Positions 39,448 to 50,093 of a stretch of 53,006 bases of DNA are shown here, one piece after another (the stretch's first letter is position 1; every line of letters starts with the position of its first letter). Location of the stretch: NCBI GenBank assembly GCA_936941205.1, contig CAKZJF010000072.1, forward strand, positions 1 to 53,006. The letters are read 5' to 3'. Below the pieces are notes generated by a model that saw only the letters and a program-made list of their open reading frames with translations, was not told where the DNA came from and did not search any database. The translations under genes were made by a program, and so were the position numbers. The stretch is from an uncultured Candidatus Altimarinota bacterium. Lineage in GTDB: Bacteria; Patescibacteriota; Gracilibacteria; BD1-5; UBA2023.

Positions 39448-40548
39448 ATGGCTTTTGAATATTATGATTTACTTTGAGTAGAGCGAGCAGCAAGTGCTGA
39501 TGAGATTAAACGTGCATTTCGAAAGAAGGCTATGGAATGTCATCCAGATAGACATAAAGGAGACAAGGAAAAGGAAGCGGAATTTAAAAAAATTAATGAA
39601 GCCTATTCAGTTCTCTCAGATGTACAAAAGAAAGCACATTATGATCGATTTGGTTCGGCCGAGTGAACTTCTGGATTTTGATGAGGAGGTGGGTTTTCCC
39701 AGGGTTTTGATGTTGATTTTGGTGATATTTTTGAATCATTCTTTGGAGGTGGTTTTTCACAAGGAAAAAGATGACAACGGCGCGATATCGGTGAGGATAT
39801 TGAAATATTAGTCCGTATTTCACTTGAGGAAGCAATCCGTTGAACTACAAAAACCCTCTCTTTTAAAAAGCGGATACTTTGCAAGGACTGTAAATGATCT
39901 GGGGCGAAAGATGGGAAATATAGTGAATGTAGTACGTGTCATGGAACCGGACAAGTTCGTCATCGTACACAGACGGTTTTTTGAGTTATGGAACAAGCAG
40001 CGCCATGTCATGTTTGTGGATGAACAGGGCAACAATCCGTTGAAAAATGTACTACTTGCCATGGTAAGAAATATGAAGATATATCATGCAAGAAAGATGT
40101 GGAAGTTCCTCCAGGAATTGAATCCAATATGAGTATAAAGATGCGTTGAGAAGGGCATGAAGGGAAAGATGGAAACGGTGATTTATTTGTTACATTTGAA
40201 GTTCCAGAGAAAGAAGCCTGATTTACTCGAGATGGATCAACATTACATTATACGGTAAATATAACCCCCCCAGAAGCAGTTCTCGGTATCAAAAAAAACA
40301 TTGATTTACCAGTTCTTGGCAAGAAAACAATAAACATTGATGCATGAACCCAACATGATACAATTATGAGGTTTCGTTCTGAAGGAATGGAAATTGTATG
40401 ACGTTGAACAAAAGGAGATCTCCTTTTGCATATAGCAGTAATAACTCCTCAGAAACTTTCTTCGGATGAAAAGAAACTCTATGAAGCCCTTCTAGAGTGT
40501 CAATCATGAAAAAAGATGGAAAAATCTTTTTGGGAGAATCTCTTTTAA
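39448..40548 (+). CDS. dnaJ: Chaperone DnaJ
   Basis: 366 residues. J domain with HPD ([12 protein letters not shown]), a Gly/Phe-rich linker with several UGA glycines ([15 protein letters not shown]), four CxxCxGxG zinc repeats ([32 protein letters not shown]) where UGA supplies invariant glycines, then the two C-terminal substrate-binding domains. Co-chaperone of DnaK. In the window the standard code breaks it into five pieces. Confidence 0.98.
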
Positions 40549-40551
40549 TAG

Positions 40552-40584
40552 AAAAACCATCACACGAAAGGTGATGGTTTTTTT
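40552..40584 (+). terminator. Terminator after dnaJ
   Basis: AAAACCATCAC...GTGATGGTTTTTTT, strong stem and T run. Confidence 0.9.
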
Positions 40585-40644
40585 GACTTTCTGTCTCTTC
40601 TGTGTTAGCATTCTTTCTAGTTATTATTCAATAATTATGATTGT

Positions 40645-41442
40645 ATGGAGAAAGTTCATCTTGATAAACTTACCACGAAAGCACCAGAGGATATTTCACG
40701 GGAGAACATAGAAAAACGTCTTGAAGAAATTCGGGCAGAGATTATTGAAATCCAAAAAAAATTTCATGCAGATGGAAGAAAAGGAATTCTTGTTATTCTT
40801 CAATGAATGGATGCTTCTTGAAAAGATTCAACAATTCGTAAGGTATTTTCTTGAATCAATCCACTATGAGTTCATGCTGTTTCTTTTGGGAAACCAACCT
40901 CAGACGAGTTTAAGCATGATTTTCTTTGGCGTATCCATAAAGAGATTCCAAAGAAATGAATGATTACTATTTTTAATAGATCACATTATGAGGATATTCT
41001 CGTACCAAGTGTGGAGGGGTATATTGATAAGAAAACAATTGAAAATAGATATGAACATATCAATGCATTTGAGAAAATGTTAGCAGATGAAGGAGTGATT
41101 ATATTAAAGTTCTTTCTTCATATGTCTAAAGAGGTACAGAAGAAACGTCTCGAAGAACGTATTACTATAGAGCGAAAATTTTGGAAATTTGATCCTTCTG
41201 ATACGGCAGCAAGAAAGAAATGGGATGATTATATGGAGGTATATGAAGAAATTTTTGAAAAAACAGATACAAAATGGGCACCTTGGCATATTATTCCTAC
41301 AGATGATAAGTGGTATAAGGCATATCTGGTAGCAGATGCTATTTTAGAATCATTAAAATCACTTGATCTCGTATGGCCAAAACTTTGAAATGAGTCTATT
41401 CTTCTTGATGATTATAAACTTGTAGAAATTATTGACAAATAG
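40645..41442 (+). CDS. Polyphosphate kinase 2 family protein
   Basis: 265 residues. PPK2 uses polyphosphate to phosphorylate nucleotides. Walker A is ILQGMDASGKDSTIRKV, with two UGA glycines, the lid region has GINPLGVHAVSFGKPTSDEF, Walker B is FNRSHYEDILV, and FFLHMSKEVQKKRLEERI plus WKFDPSDTAARKKWDDY are typical of the class. NMP versus NDP preference cannot be inferred. It would let a reduced-metabolism cell regenerate NTPs. Monocistronic. Confidence 0.92.
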
Positions 41443-41489
41443 TTATATAGTATATATAGTATAAATACAGTAGAAATTCAACTCTTTAG

Positions 41490-41496
41490 AAAGGAG
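41490..41496 (+). promoter_or_regulatory. Strong Shine-Dalgarno site
   Basis: AAAGGAG, 6 nt before ATG 41503, part of AAAGGAGATAACC. It is the only textbook ribosome-binding site noticed in the window; other genes start after T-rich sequence without a purine run. Confidence 0.85.
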
Positions 41497-41502
41497 ATAA
41501 CC

Positions 41503-41769
41503 ATGTTTACGACATTGGTAACGTATGGAATCCTTCTCTTTATAGCGTATTATCTTCGAGATGTACTCTTTAAAGTTGTAGGCTTCTTACTAGCTGCTGC
41601 GGCCGCTGGATTCGTATGGTTATTTGTCACGGGAGTGACGGGTATACCATTACTCGGATTCATAGCCGGTGTGTGTGCTATTTACGTATTCATGTCAAAG
41701 GTAAAACCTTGGCTTGAAAAGAAAATCAAACCACTTCTTGGAAGTGGTGGAGGTGGCGCACATCATTAA
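41503..41769 (+). CDS. Small two-TM protein with Gly/His tail
   Basis: 88 residues: TM helices VTYGILLFIAYYLRDVLF-like and VVGFLLAAAAAGFVWLFV, then IPLLGFIAGVCAIYVFMS, and a basic amphipathic end with GSGGGGAHH. All glycines use GGN; there is no UGA. Higher GC, a strong Shine-Dalgarno and codon use unlike its neighbours suggest a gene under different expression demands or one acquired from a standard-code donor. Function unknown. Confidence 0.8.
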   Translation: MFTTLVTYGILLFIAYYLRDVLFKVVGFLLAAAAAGFVWLFVTGVTGIPLLGFIAGVCAIYVFMSKVKPWLEKKIKPLLGSGGGGAHH

Positions 41770-41773
41770 TTCT

Positions 41774-41801
41774 TCCCGTCCAATTGGACGGGATTTTTTT
41801 T
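41774..41801 (+). terminator. Terminator
   Basis: TCCCGTCC...GGACGGGA stem followed by eight T, just past the two-TM gene. Confidence 0.9.
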
Positions 41802-41854
41802 GGAAAAATTGGAAAAATTTTGCTTTTCATAATTTTCTTCATAGGATATAATCT

Positions 41855-42109
41855 ATGTCTACATCATACGCAGATTTGGTAAATGTTTCATCTTTTGGAA
41901 AAAAACGTGAAGATAACTTCAATCCTGAACGGGGAGAAGTGGCTTTTTATTGTAAAGATTGTCAAAAGGTGGTTGATATTAACCGGTTAGAGCCTTCAAT
42001 TCCTCAAAAGAAAAAATGAAGAGAGTATATCTTTCAGTGTATGACTTGTTCTGGAGAAAATATCTCAGTTTGAACAGTAGAATGACTAAAAGATTTCTAT
42101 AAACGATAA
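41855..42109 (+). CDS. Zinc-ribbon protein
   Basis: 84 residues. Two CxxC pairs, FYCKDCQKVV and FQCMTCSGEN, spaced 27 residues, form a zinc ribbon. N-terminal STSYADLVNVSSFGKKRED is polar; the end (GTVEGLKDFYKR) is helical. Small zinc ribbons often bind nucleic acid or proteins; no function can be named. Monocistronic with its own terminator. Confidence 0.75.
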
Positions 42110-42117
42110 AAGTATAC

Positions 42118-42148
42118 AAAAATCTCACTTATAAAAAGTGAGATTTTT
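42118..42148 (+). terminator. Terminator
   Basis: AAAATCTCACT...AGTGAGATTTTTT hairpin after the zinc-ribbon gene. Confidence 0.85.
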
Positions 42149-42221
42149 TATTGTGGATATAGGATACTTATTTTTTTCAAAAATATATTTGCTTATTTAC
42201 GCATTATGAATATATATAGTT

Positions 42222-42236
42222 GTATACTTTGTATAC
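42222..42236. promoter_or_regulatory. Candidate LexA operator
   Basis: GTATAC-TTT-GTATAC, two self-complementary hexamers, ends 4 bp before the lexA start codon. Position suggests autoregulation. A matching site was not found before recA, so it is unproven. Confidence 0.4.
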
Positions 42237-42240
42237 TTCT

Positions 42241-42867
42241 ATGGAACAATTATCTAACAAGGAACAAATTCTTTTACAAAAAGTTCGAGAATTTTTGGCA
42301 AATGGAGAAAAGATAACTATTCGACTTCTTCAGGAATCACTCGGTTATGCATCTCCACGTTCTATTTCTGTTCTCTTGGGATCTCTTATTGAAAAATGAC
42401 TTCTCTATAGGGATGCAAGGGATATGATACAATCTACTCCAAATTTTTCAACTGACAGTTATCAGGTGAAATGAATTCCTTTGATCTGATCTATTGCTTG
42501 CGGTATGCCAATATTTGCAGAAGAAAATATTGAAACTGAAATTCCTGTTTCTACAAAACTCCTGTATCCATCTGAAAAATATTTTTTTTTAAGGGCTCAA
42601 GGTGATTCTATGAATCAAAAAGGAATTCAAGATGGTGACCTTGTTCTTATAAGACAATCAGTTATTCCTGAACCTTGAAAAATTGTAGTTGCCCTTATTA
42701 ATGATGAAGCAACACTCAAAGAATTTCGAAGAGAATGAGAACATGTCTTTCTTCTTCCTCATTCGGATAATCCACGGCATAAACCGATTATTCTTGATGA
42801 TTCTGATGGAAACATACTGATTCAATGAATATTTATACGAAGTTTTCCAGGGAATTTATTTTCATAA
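42241..42867 (+). CDS. lexA: LexA-like SOS repressor, S24 peptidase
   Basis: 208 residues. N-terminal winged helix (KITIRLLQESLGYASPRSIS, then LLGSLIEKGLLYR). The autocleavage site is IGSIACGMPIF, a Cys-Gly bond as in UmuD rather than the Ala-Gly of most LexA proteins. Catalytic Ser is in RAQGDSMNQKGIQDGD and Lys in NDEATLKEF. Several UGA glycines. recA follows in the same direction 148 nt downstream, so a complete SOS switch sits here. Confidence 0.9.
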
Positions 42868-43015
42868 TTATATACCTATGCGTTCTTATATTCCATCTTT
42901 TGTTATTGAGTCTGATTTTAATACAACAACTTTTTGAATTCGTTTCAAAAAGAAACAGTCGAATAATTCGAGTCAACAGTTACGTATTTTTTCTTAATTT
43001 TTTTCTTTTTATACT

Positions 43016-44002
43016 ATGAACGATAATCGTAAAGAAGCTCTTGCTTCAGCACTTGCTATGATTGAAAAGCAATTTGGCGCATGATCAGTAATGAAACTTG
43101 GTGAAAAAACCCATATGAAAGTTGAAACGAGTTGATCTGGTTCTATAGCGCTTGATGATGCACTTGGTGGTTGATATGCAAAAGGGAGAATTATAGAAAT
43201 TTACTGACCCGAATCTTCTGGAAAAACTACGTTAACTCTCCATGCAATTGCGGAAGTTCAGAAGGCTGGATGAACAGCAGCATTTGTTGATGCAGAACAT
43301 GCACTAGATCCAGCATATGCACGAAGCATTTGAGTAGATATTGATAATCTTATTATTTCACAGCCAGATTATGGTGAGCAAGCCCTTGAAATAGTTGATG
43401 CTCTTGTGCGATCTGGCGCCGTCGATTTAATTGTTGTCGATTCGGTAGCAGCACTTACTCCGAAGGCAGAAATTGAAGGAAATATGGGAGATAGCTTTAT
43501 GTGACTTCAGGCTCGTCTTATGTCACAGGCTCTCCGCAAGATTACCGGTGTTATTAATAAATCCAACTCTACTGTTATTTTTATTAACCAAATTCGAATG
43601 AAAATTGGTGTTATGTTCGGAAACCCAGAAACCACTACTGGTGGAAATGCCTTGAAATTTTATGCTTCTCAAAGACTTGATATCCGAAGAAAGGAAAAAC
43701 TTGAATCGGGTACTTGAGATGATAAAGAGGCAACAGGAAATCGTGTAAAGGTAAAAGTGGTAAAAAATAAGATTGCTCCTCCTTTTAGAGAGGTTGAAAT
43801 TGATGTTTTATTTAATGAATGAATCAGCCGTGCTGGTGAAATTATAGATATTTGAGTTGAAAGGGGTATATTAAAGAAGGCGGGTGCCTTTTATTCATAT
43901 TGAGAAACACGACTTGGACAATGAAAAGAAAATGCTCGTGAATTTCTTAAGCAGAATCTCGACCTCCTTACAACTATTGAGGCTGAAATACGCGCAAAGT
44001 AA
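43016..44002 (+). CDS. recA: Recombinase RecA
   Basis: 328 residues. [17 protein letters not shown] is the Walker A region near residue 64, with UGA for its first glycine: the cleanest single proof of UGA = Gly here. [15 protein letters not shown] is Walker B, then [20 protein letters not shown] (loop L1), [19 protein letters not shown] (L2 edge) and [20 protein letters not shown]-dependent strand exchange and LexA co-protease. The C-terminal acidic tail is short. Confidence 0.99.
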
Positions 44003-44022
44003 TATTATTTGCATTTTTTATA

Positions 44023-44056
44023 TAATAGGCTATCATATAGGTAGCCTATTATTTTT
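44023..44056 (+). terminator. Hairpin directly before a start codon
   Basis: AATAGGCTA...TAGCCTATT stem with T run ending at the base before ATG 44057. It looks like the recA terminator, but leaves no room for a promoter, so the next gene would depend on read-through or the hairpin may regulate it. Confidence 0.55.
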
Positions 44057-44362
44057 ATGACAGAACAAGTACTTATTCCATCTCATTCAGATCCTCAAGA
44101 ACTTCTATCAAATGATGAGGTTTTTTCACGTGATACACATGATGATATACTTTCATTGCTTGATAAATGAAATGGTTCAGTCGTTCGTCAACTTATGAAA
44201 GAAGTAAGTAATCACCCATTTATTGCTTTTTTTCTCTGAGAAAATTTTGATCCAAAGATAGCTGATAATCTTGTAAAAGCACGCAATAGATGGTCTCGTA
44301 TTATGTTACATAAGGATAGTCTACCTTCATCAAATAATGATACCTTCAAAGATGCTGCTTAG
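44057..44362 (+). CDS. Small protein of unknown function downstream of recA
   Basis: 101 residues, acidic, no TM. VIPSHSDPQELLSNDEVFSR and then SLLDKGNGSVVRQLMKEVSN and FLGENFDPKIADNLVKARNR. Three UGA glycines in the middle, a real coding signature. No family recognised. Flanked by hairpins on both sides. Confidence 0.7.
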
Positions 44363-44381
44363 ATATATTTGTCTTTTTTCT

Positions 44382-44411
44382 ATCTCACCTATAATAGGTG
44401 AGATTTTTTTA
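44382..44411 (+). terminator. Terminator
   Basis: ATCTCACCTAT...AGGTGAGATTTTTTT, 20 bp after the stop. Confidence 0.85.
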
Positions 44412-44422
44412 TCACTTTCAAA

Positions 44423-45094
44423 ATGAAAAAACTTTCTGCCACTCTCGTTCATAAAATTCAATTAACCCATGATGTTTATGAATTAACATATTCTCTTCCT
44501 GAAAATCCAAGTATTGCTCCATGACAGTACATGATGTTTCAGCTCGAACCCTGATTGAATAGATCATATTCTATTGCTTCATTTTCATGATTGAACTGTA
44601 CTCTGATTGTAAAACGTATATCAGATGGGAAGGGGAGTCCTCGTATCTGTGATGCTAGTATAGGTGATATATTTCAAATTATGATTCCATTGGGACATTT
44701 TATCCTGAAAGCAACAAGTATTCCAAAATGTTTTATCGGTACAGGTACAGGTTTTGCGCCTCTTTTTTCTCAAATAAATGCAACGGCAGATATGTGAATT
44801 ACTGATATTGTTGCTTTTATTTTTGGAGTTCGGAATATTGATGATATCTTTTATGAAGATATCATTCGGGACTTGGGGGAAGGATTTTTAAATTTTAAAT
44901 ATGAACAGTATCTCTCTCGAGATGAAAAAGATGGATATCGCAAGTGATATGTTACAGATTGGATTACAAAAGAAAATATAGAGAATTTTGGTGAGTTTTA
45001 TATATGTGGTAGTCCTATTATGGTGAGAGATGCACGTACTAAACTTGAAGAACTTGGTATTCAGAAAGACAATATTTTCTTTGAGCAATTTTAG
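44423..45094 (+). CDS. Ferredoxin/flavodoxin-NAD(P) reductase-like oxidoreductase
   Basis: 223 residues. FAD domain: APGQYMMFQL and NRSYSIASF (RxYS motif binding FAD phosphate). NAD(P) domain: FIGTGTGFAPLFSQI (dinucleotide loop) and FYICGSPIMVRDARTKL (CG motif). It lacks a ferredoxin domain. It transfers electrons between NAD(P)H and a small redox protein; the partner is unknown, but flavin reduction could serve nrdG or the peroxidase. Monocistronic. Confidence 0.88.
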
Positions 45095-45102
45095 TATATA
45101 TT

Positions 45103-45128
45103 AAAAAACACCTGAATGGTGTTTTTTT
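45103..45128. terminator. Shared terminator of convergent genes
   Basis: AAAACACC...GGTGTTTTTTT; overlaps the stop of the large minus-strand gene. Confidence 0.8.
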
Positions 45129-48100
45129 ATTGGAGTCTATAATTCGTATTCATTGGAACTCGTTCTGTGCCATATTTTTTTTGTACTTCCTTGAGTTCTA
45201 TATCATATCTTTCTTGTGTCCAGTCTTCTGTAAATCCATATCAAATTCCATTTGGAACTTCCTTAAATGTTTCCATTACCTCAAACATTAGTTTAGTAGT
45301 ATCAAATTTCTTTGATAATACCTCATAAAACATATGTGACTCATGACGAACATTTATAAGAAGTGTGTGTGCCATTTTGGTAGCATCATCTATGGAACTT
45401 TTGATTACTACAAGCTCTTCGGGATGAACATATTTGAGAAAATGAATATTTAAATCATTCATGTTTCATTCTTTGATTCTTCTTCGAAGTTCTTGCCAAT
45501 AAGTTACTGCGAGTTCTATATTTGTTCCAAATGTAATTGCCTGATAACGAAGTAAGTGAAGATATTCATTTGCTTCATCTTGTGATAAATATTCTTTTCT
45601 TTTATGAAGAAGTTCAAATCTGCAAAGAGCATATTCTTTGATTCCATCATAGAGTTTTGGATTTAATTTATCAAGTATTTCCTGATCACTTCCTCAGAGA
45701 AGTTGCACTGCCTTGAGACGTTCATTTGCATCTCAGCGAAAGTGGTACTCAATCCAGAGTTCCGTTGCTTCTTCTACTCTTCCCATTTCATCAAGTTGAA
45801 TAAGAAACGGTCTTGCTTGTATATAAATACCTCACTCTATAGCAGTACTTGCTAATAATGTAAGAATCTGTATGGAATCAGTATTTTTAAATGTTTCAGA
45901 TAATAATTGAAAAGATTCAATATATTTTCATGAATCTCTTAGAAATTGTGCATATTCATAAACAGTTCATTCAAATTCATTTTTTGTAAATTTATGTACT
46001 ATTGGGTCTGTTTGGATTTTTTCCTCTTTCAGAAATTTTGTACTGAATTCAAGGGAATCAGAAAAGTGTCTTTCCGCTTTCTCTCTATGAAATATAGCCC
46101 TTTCCTCTTTTTCAGAATCTTTTCATCTTGATAATGTTTGAAGATTACATGCCTCCATCCAATGAGCAAGCCCAAGGATTTTTAACATTCTTGGTAGTGT
46201 TATATCATCTCGGGAATGAAGACGAACTTCATTTTCTATTTCTTCAAGAAAATAGAGGAAATTGTAACTTTCTCACTGATATGAGAGCTCATCAAGATTC
46301 GCTGCAAAATTGGTATAGATTTCCATAATTCTCTCAGGATTGTGGAGTCAGAGCTTACAAATGTGTTCTAGAATATCAGGATCATCAGGGTGACATGTTT
46401 CGGTCAGCATACTTATAGCTAAATCATTCAATCCATATTCATTTGCAAATAATCATATTGCCTGGGCTTGAGTATCATCTATTCACTGTTTTTGAAGAGC
46501 TTGAATACTACTATCAATTGCAGTATCATTGATAAATAAACATCCAAGCATAAGTGAATAAATCATTAGGTCAGTATCATTTTGATGAGGTATAGCACCA
46601 TGTTGAAATTGTACAATGTATTCAATCTTTCGAAGGAACATTTCCCCATACTTTTCATATACTTTTCGTTGAAAACTCAGAAAGTTGCTACGTATTTCTA
46701 TTGGTATGTTGTTAAGCGTTCCTCTGGTATGTTTATAAGAAGCCTCCTCTGTATCTATTGCTTCAATCATTTCCTCATCATGGATTTGAAGTTGAGAAAG
46801 TATCTTTCGAATTTTTTCAAATGTTCCCGTGTGAACGTGGGAAGTACCAATGTGTTGAAGAATAAATTGAATATGATCTACAAAAACAGCAGCAAAAGTT
46901 TGAGGTTCACTTTCATATTCTTCTCCTTCTTCTTTCGCTCTTTGTTTTTCAAAAAATTCTACAAGTTTCATGACATGTGGAACTGGATGGGATTCAAAAA
47001 AATTATATAAAAATTCATATCCTCCAGGTGTTTGTGAAAATTCATCAATATAATGAAGGTATGATCCTATCATTGTAAAATCAAGATATCAAAATATTGA
47101 ACGATGTAATAAAAGAAGTTGTTCCATGCTAAGACGCATATATTCTTCTTCAAAACCGTGTTCTTTTTGAAGTTCTGAATTTTCTCATAAATATTGTAAT
47201 ATCCGAGCATTCCTTGAAAGTTCTCGTATACTGGTTGTATGTACTTGTTTTTCTAATTCTTTTCCAAGAATATGTTCACCAGGCTCTGTATGGTAGAGAG
47301 TAATCATATCATCAAGAGATGATATATCAGCAATGGATAATTCTTTTTTAAATGCGTATACTGGATCTGGATTTGGAATAATACTGCTATAGGTATTGTA
47401 TAGCTTATAGGCTTCTCTATCATCTCATGCACGAAATCTCAATGCTATAAGGCTTTCGATATAATGAATATCTTTATATTTCTCCCATCATGTTTGGAGA
47501 ATTGAAATAGCTGCTTGGATATCTTCTGCATTTTCAAGGAGTTCACAGAACGGTGCATGACACATATCATCTCATAACTGGATTCATGCTTCATAATATT
47601 CACTGGCACTTGTATAGTCTCACTCAAGTTGCATATAGAAATCTCCCGCTAGTCAAAAAAATTTCTTTTCTTGTTCATTCAGAGTATTTTTCTTTCCGTC
47701 AATAATTTTTTGTGCCTTTCAAAATAGAAAATCTACCCCATCAACTATCATATGAGAGATTTCTTCTTCCTCATCAGGAAGTGTTTGAAGAAATTCACGC
47801 GCTCATGAAAGTATCTCGGAAAAGTATCTCGGATCAAATTCCCCTGTTCGATCGAGATAATGCTTTGCAAGCAAAAATCATTTTTTTATAATACTTTTTT
47901 CTCATCCAAGAAATCATTTCTTTAATACCTCAAGAGAGAGAAGCTTTGTTATACTTGCATCATGTTCAGCGAGGATATCATTTCTATCATAAAAGTCCCT
48001 GAGTATTTTCTTTTGTGCTCGATGAGACCGATGACGAAATATTCGTGATTCTGGATTGAGCAGTGCCTCACATATTTTTTGTACGTCTGATAGTACTTTT

Positions 48101-48168
48101 ATGTTTTCGCTTATATCCGGAGGTATTGTTGATTCCGGAAGATTTGATAGAGTCCTTTCTTGTATCAT
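45127..48168 (-). CDS. 1,013-residue helical-repeat (TPR-like) protein
   Basis: Continuous frame of 1,014 codons with about 35 UGA codons; the standard code leaves only fragments. Almost wholly alpha-helical. Repeats of paired helices are visible, for example LAGDFYMQLEGDYTSASEYY followed by AAISILQTGWEKYKDIHYIE and FRAGDDREAYKLYNTYS, the A-helix/B-helix spacing of TPR or related solenoids. No signal peptide or TM helix, so probably a cytosolic scaffold. It lies downstream of a BatD-like gene; TPR proteins (BatB/BatE) accompany BatD in other bacteria, but this one is much larger. Function inferred only as protein binding. Confidence 0.75.
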
Positions 48169-48264
48169 ACGTATATATGAAAAATATATATACTTATAAT
48201 AATAAAAAATATATTGTCAATATTATGTGTTCGTATATTTTCTTGGGAAAAAGAAAGTATATAA

Positions 48265-48564
48265 TTAGAATTTTGTCGGAAAATCAGGTGGTTTACTTCA
48301 GAAATCACTCGGCTTTATTCAGAATCGATTTCACTCAGCTTCTTCATCAAAATTATTCATAATATCTTGATTCCATCGACTGAGGGCATATTGATTATCG
48401 TTTAGGCTCATATTTCTCCAATCGATAATAAAATCATCCGTTTCTGTTTCATCTCATGCTATAAAATATGCCATCATCACAGAATATCCTTGTTGTTCAG
48501 CAAGTTCATTGATTCGTTTTATGTATTCTTGTACTTTATCGGTAAATTCCTGTCTTGAAGGCAT
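48265..48564 (-). CDS. Small acidic protein of unknown function
   Basis: 99 residues. Helical start (EFTDKVQEYIKRINELAEQQ), core SVMMAYFIAGDETETDDFII and WRNMSLNDNQYALSRWNQDI, then a Pro/Gly-rich tail SDFGSKPPDFPTKF. No signal or TM. Located between the BatD-like and the TPR-like gene, 18 nt after the first. Confidence 0.7.
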
Positions 48565-48582
48565 AGTATAATAGAAATAAGA

Positions 48583-49362
48583 TTATATATTTTTATGTAT
48601 AAATTCTTGAAATAAGTTATTTAGTATGGTTTCATCTATATCTTCTTTTGCAAATTCTTTCATTTCTAATAGCTTTGAAATTGAGTGAAGAGATTTTTGT
48701 TTATCATGAGGGCAGAATGGAATCAATTCACGGAGTGTCTTTGAAAAGGCATTTTCTACTCATTGATTTGCAAAGTATTGCCTAATTTCATCTTGTATTT
48801 CATATGAATGATATTGATATAAGAAATTTTTTTCCTCTTTGGTTGGTTTTAATTTTCTTCATATTTGATAGTATCAAATAATAGTGCTTATAAAACCAAG
48901 TCCTAAAATAAGGAGAATCCAAGTTGTATAGTTTTTATCTGAATTGTATTTTGTTTGTTCCTTCTTTTCTCATTGTATGGTTTGTAGTATAGTTTTTTCT
49001 TGTGTTGTAATAGAGATTGTATTGCTTAAGGATTTTCCATAGGATGCTGGTCATAGTATATAAACTCCTATAGTTTCAGGAAGAACTTGTATAATGGTTT
49101 CTTTTATAACGCTTGATTCTCCATTTATTATTTCAATATTCATACTTTCTGAACGACCTATAATTTTCATAGTATCAATTCCACTGAATACAAGTTGTTC
49201 ATTTTGGTCTGAATTCGAACCAGTAAATACTGCTTTTATAGCAATATTACATATACTTTGAATTTTTTTTCCATCACAATCTGATGAAAGAAGTATGGGT
49301 GACCCAGCATACAATATTGATGAATACAGAATGCTAATGAGAAATAGAAAATATCGAATCAT
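48583..49362 (-). CDS. BatD-like membrane protein
   Basis: 259 residues. Signal peptide MIRYFLFLISILYSSILYAG, an outside beta domain (LVFSGIDTMKIIGRSESMNI, then IQVLPETIGVYILGPASYG) that matches the repeat pattern of BatD oxygen-tolerance proteins (G-x-D ... S-x-S ... P-x-x-x-G-x-x-x-I-GPA), one TM helix (TWILLILGLGFISTIIWYY) and a cytosolic helical C-terminus. Much shorter than the usual BatD, with only one beta repeat. No BatA/BatB von Willebrand protein is in the window. Confidence 0.65.
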
Positions 49363-49375
49363 AAATATTTATATA

Positions 49376-50008
49376 TTACTTCCTTTTCCAGACAATAACA
49401 TCTTTTTTATTGGTTGTAAGTGTTAAGATGGAATCTTGAATGGTATACTTGAAAAGAGTAGAGTTTATAAATTTTTCTTCCACACGCATTCCATCGTTGT
49501 CACAGTACATGCGTGTCGAGAATAAATTCATACGAAGCGTTCATTTACTACTAATTTGATAGCTTCCACCAAATGCATTACAGAGTTTTCCAGCTATCTT
49601 TTTTTCCTTGAATTCCAGAGTTCCTGAATGAGTAATGTTTTTCCCATTCAGACTTATTATATTCCACTGAGTTCCTACAAATGAGAATGGAACAGATTTT
49701 TGAGAAAGTACTTTAATAAGAATATAGTCATTATTTTTCTTTTCAACTTTTAAGATAGAAATAGAACCTGGGAGAAATGTAAATCCTTGAATAATTCCAA
49801 AGAAATTTTCCCATTTTTTTGTCTTTGAATTTTGTACTTGAAGACATTTTCTCGATACCTTTTTTTGAATGCAATCTTTTAATTCTGATCCAATTGTAAG
49901 AGTTGACATAACTTCATTCTTTTTTTGTATTTTTATTTCTCAGGAAACAGTGTTTGCATGAGTAAAATTTGGGAGAAGTACGAGAAGAAACAGTATAAAA
50001 TATTTCAT
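49376..50008 (-). CDS. Secreted DUF4377 + META domain protein
   Basis: 210 residues. Signal peptide MKYFILFLLVLLPNFTHA. Residues about 40-115 match DUF4377 (CLQVQNSKTKKWENFFGIIQ, GFTFLPGSISILKV). Residues about 120-210 are a META/HslJ domain: VGTQWNIISLNGKNI, LCNAFGGSYQI and STRMYCDNDGMRVEEKF, ending LTLTTNKKDVIVWKR. META domains occur in envelope stress and motility proteins; biochemical role unknown. Paralogue of the 51646 gene. BatD-like gene follows 13 nt downstream. Confidence 0.85.
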
Positions 50009-50093
50009 AAAAATAGAAATGAATAAGTGCTAATAAGTATAATAAAAACCCATGAAATAGAAAGTTTTTCTATCGTACATAGAAACTAAAATA

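Noticed and set aside
46582-47010. 142-codon plus-strand ORF
   Set aside because: It is antisense to the 1,013-residue helical protein and rich in Phe/Ser as expected of a shadow.
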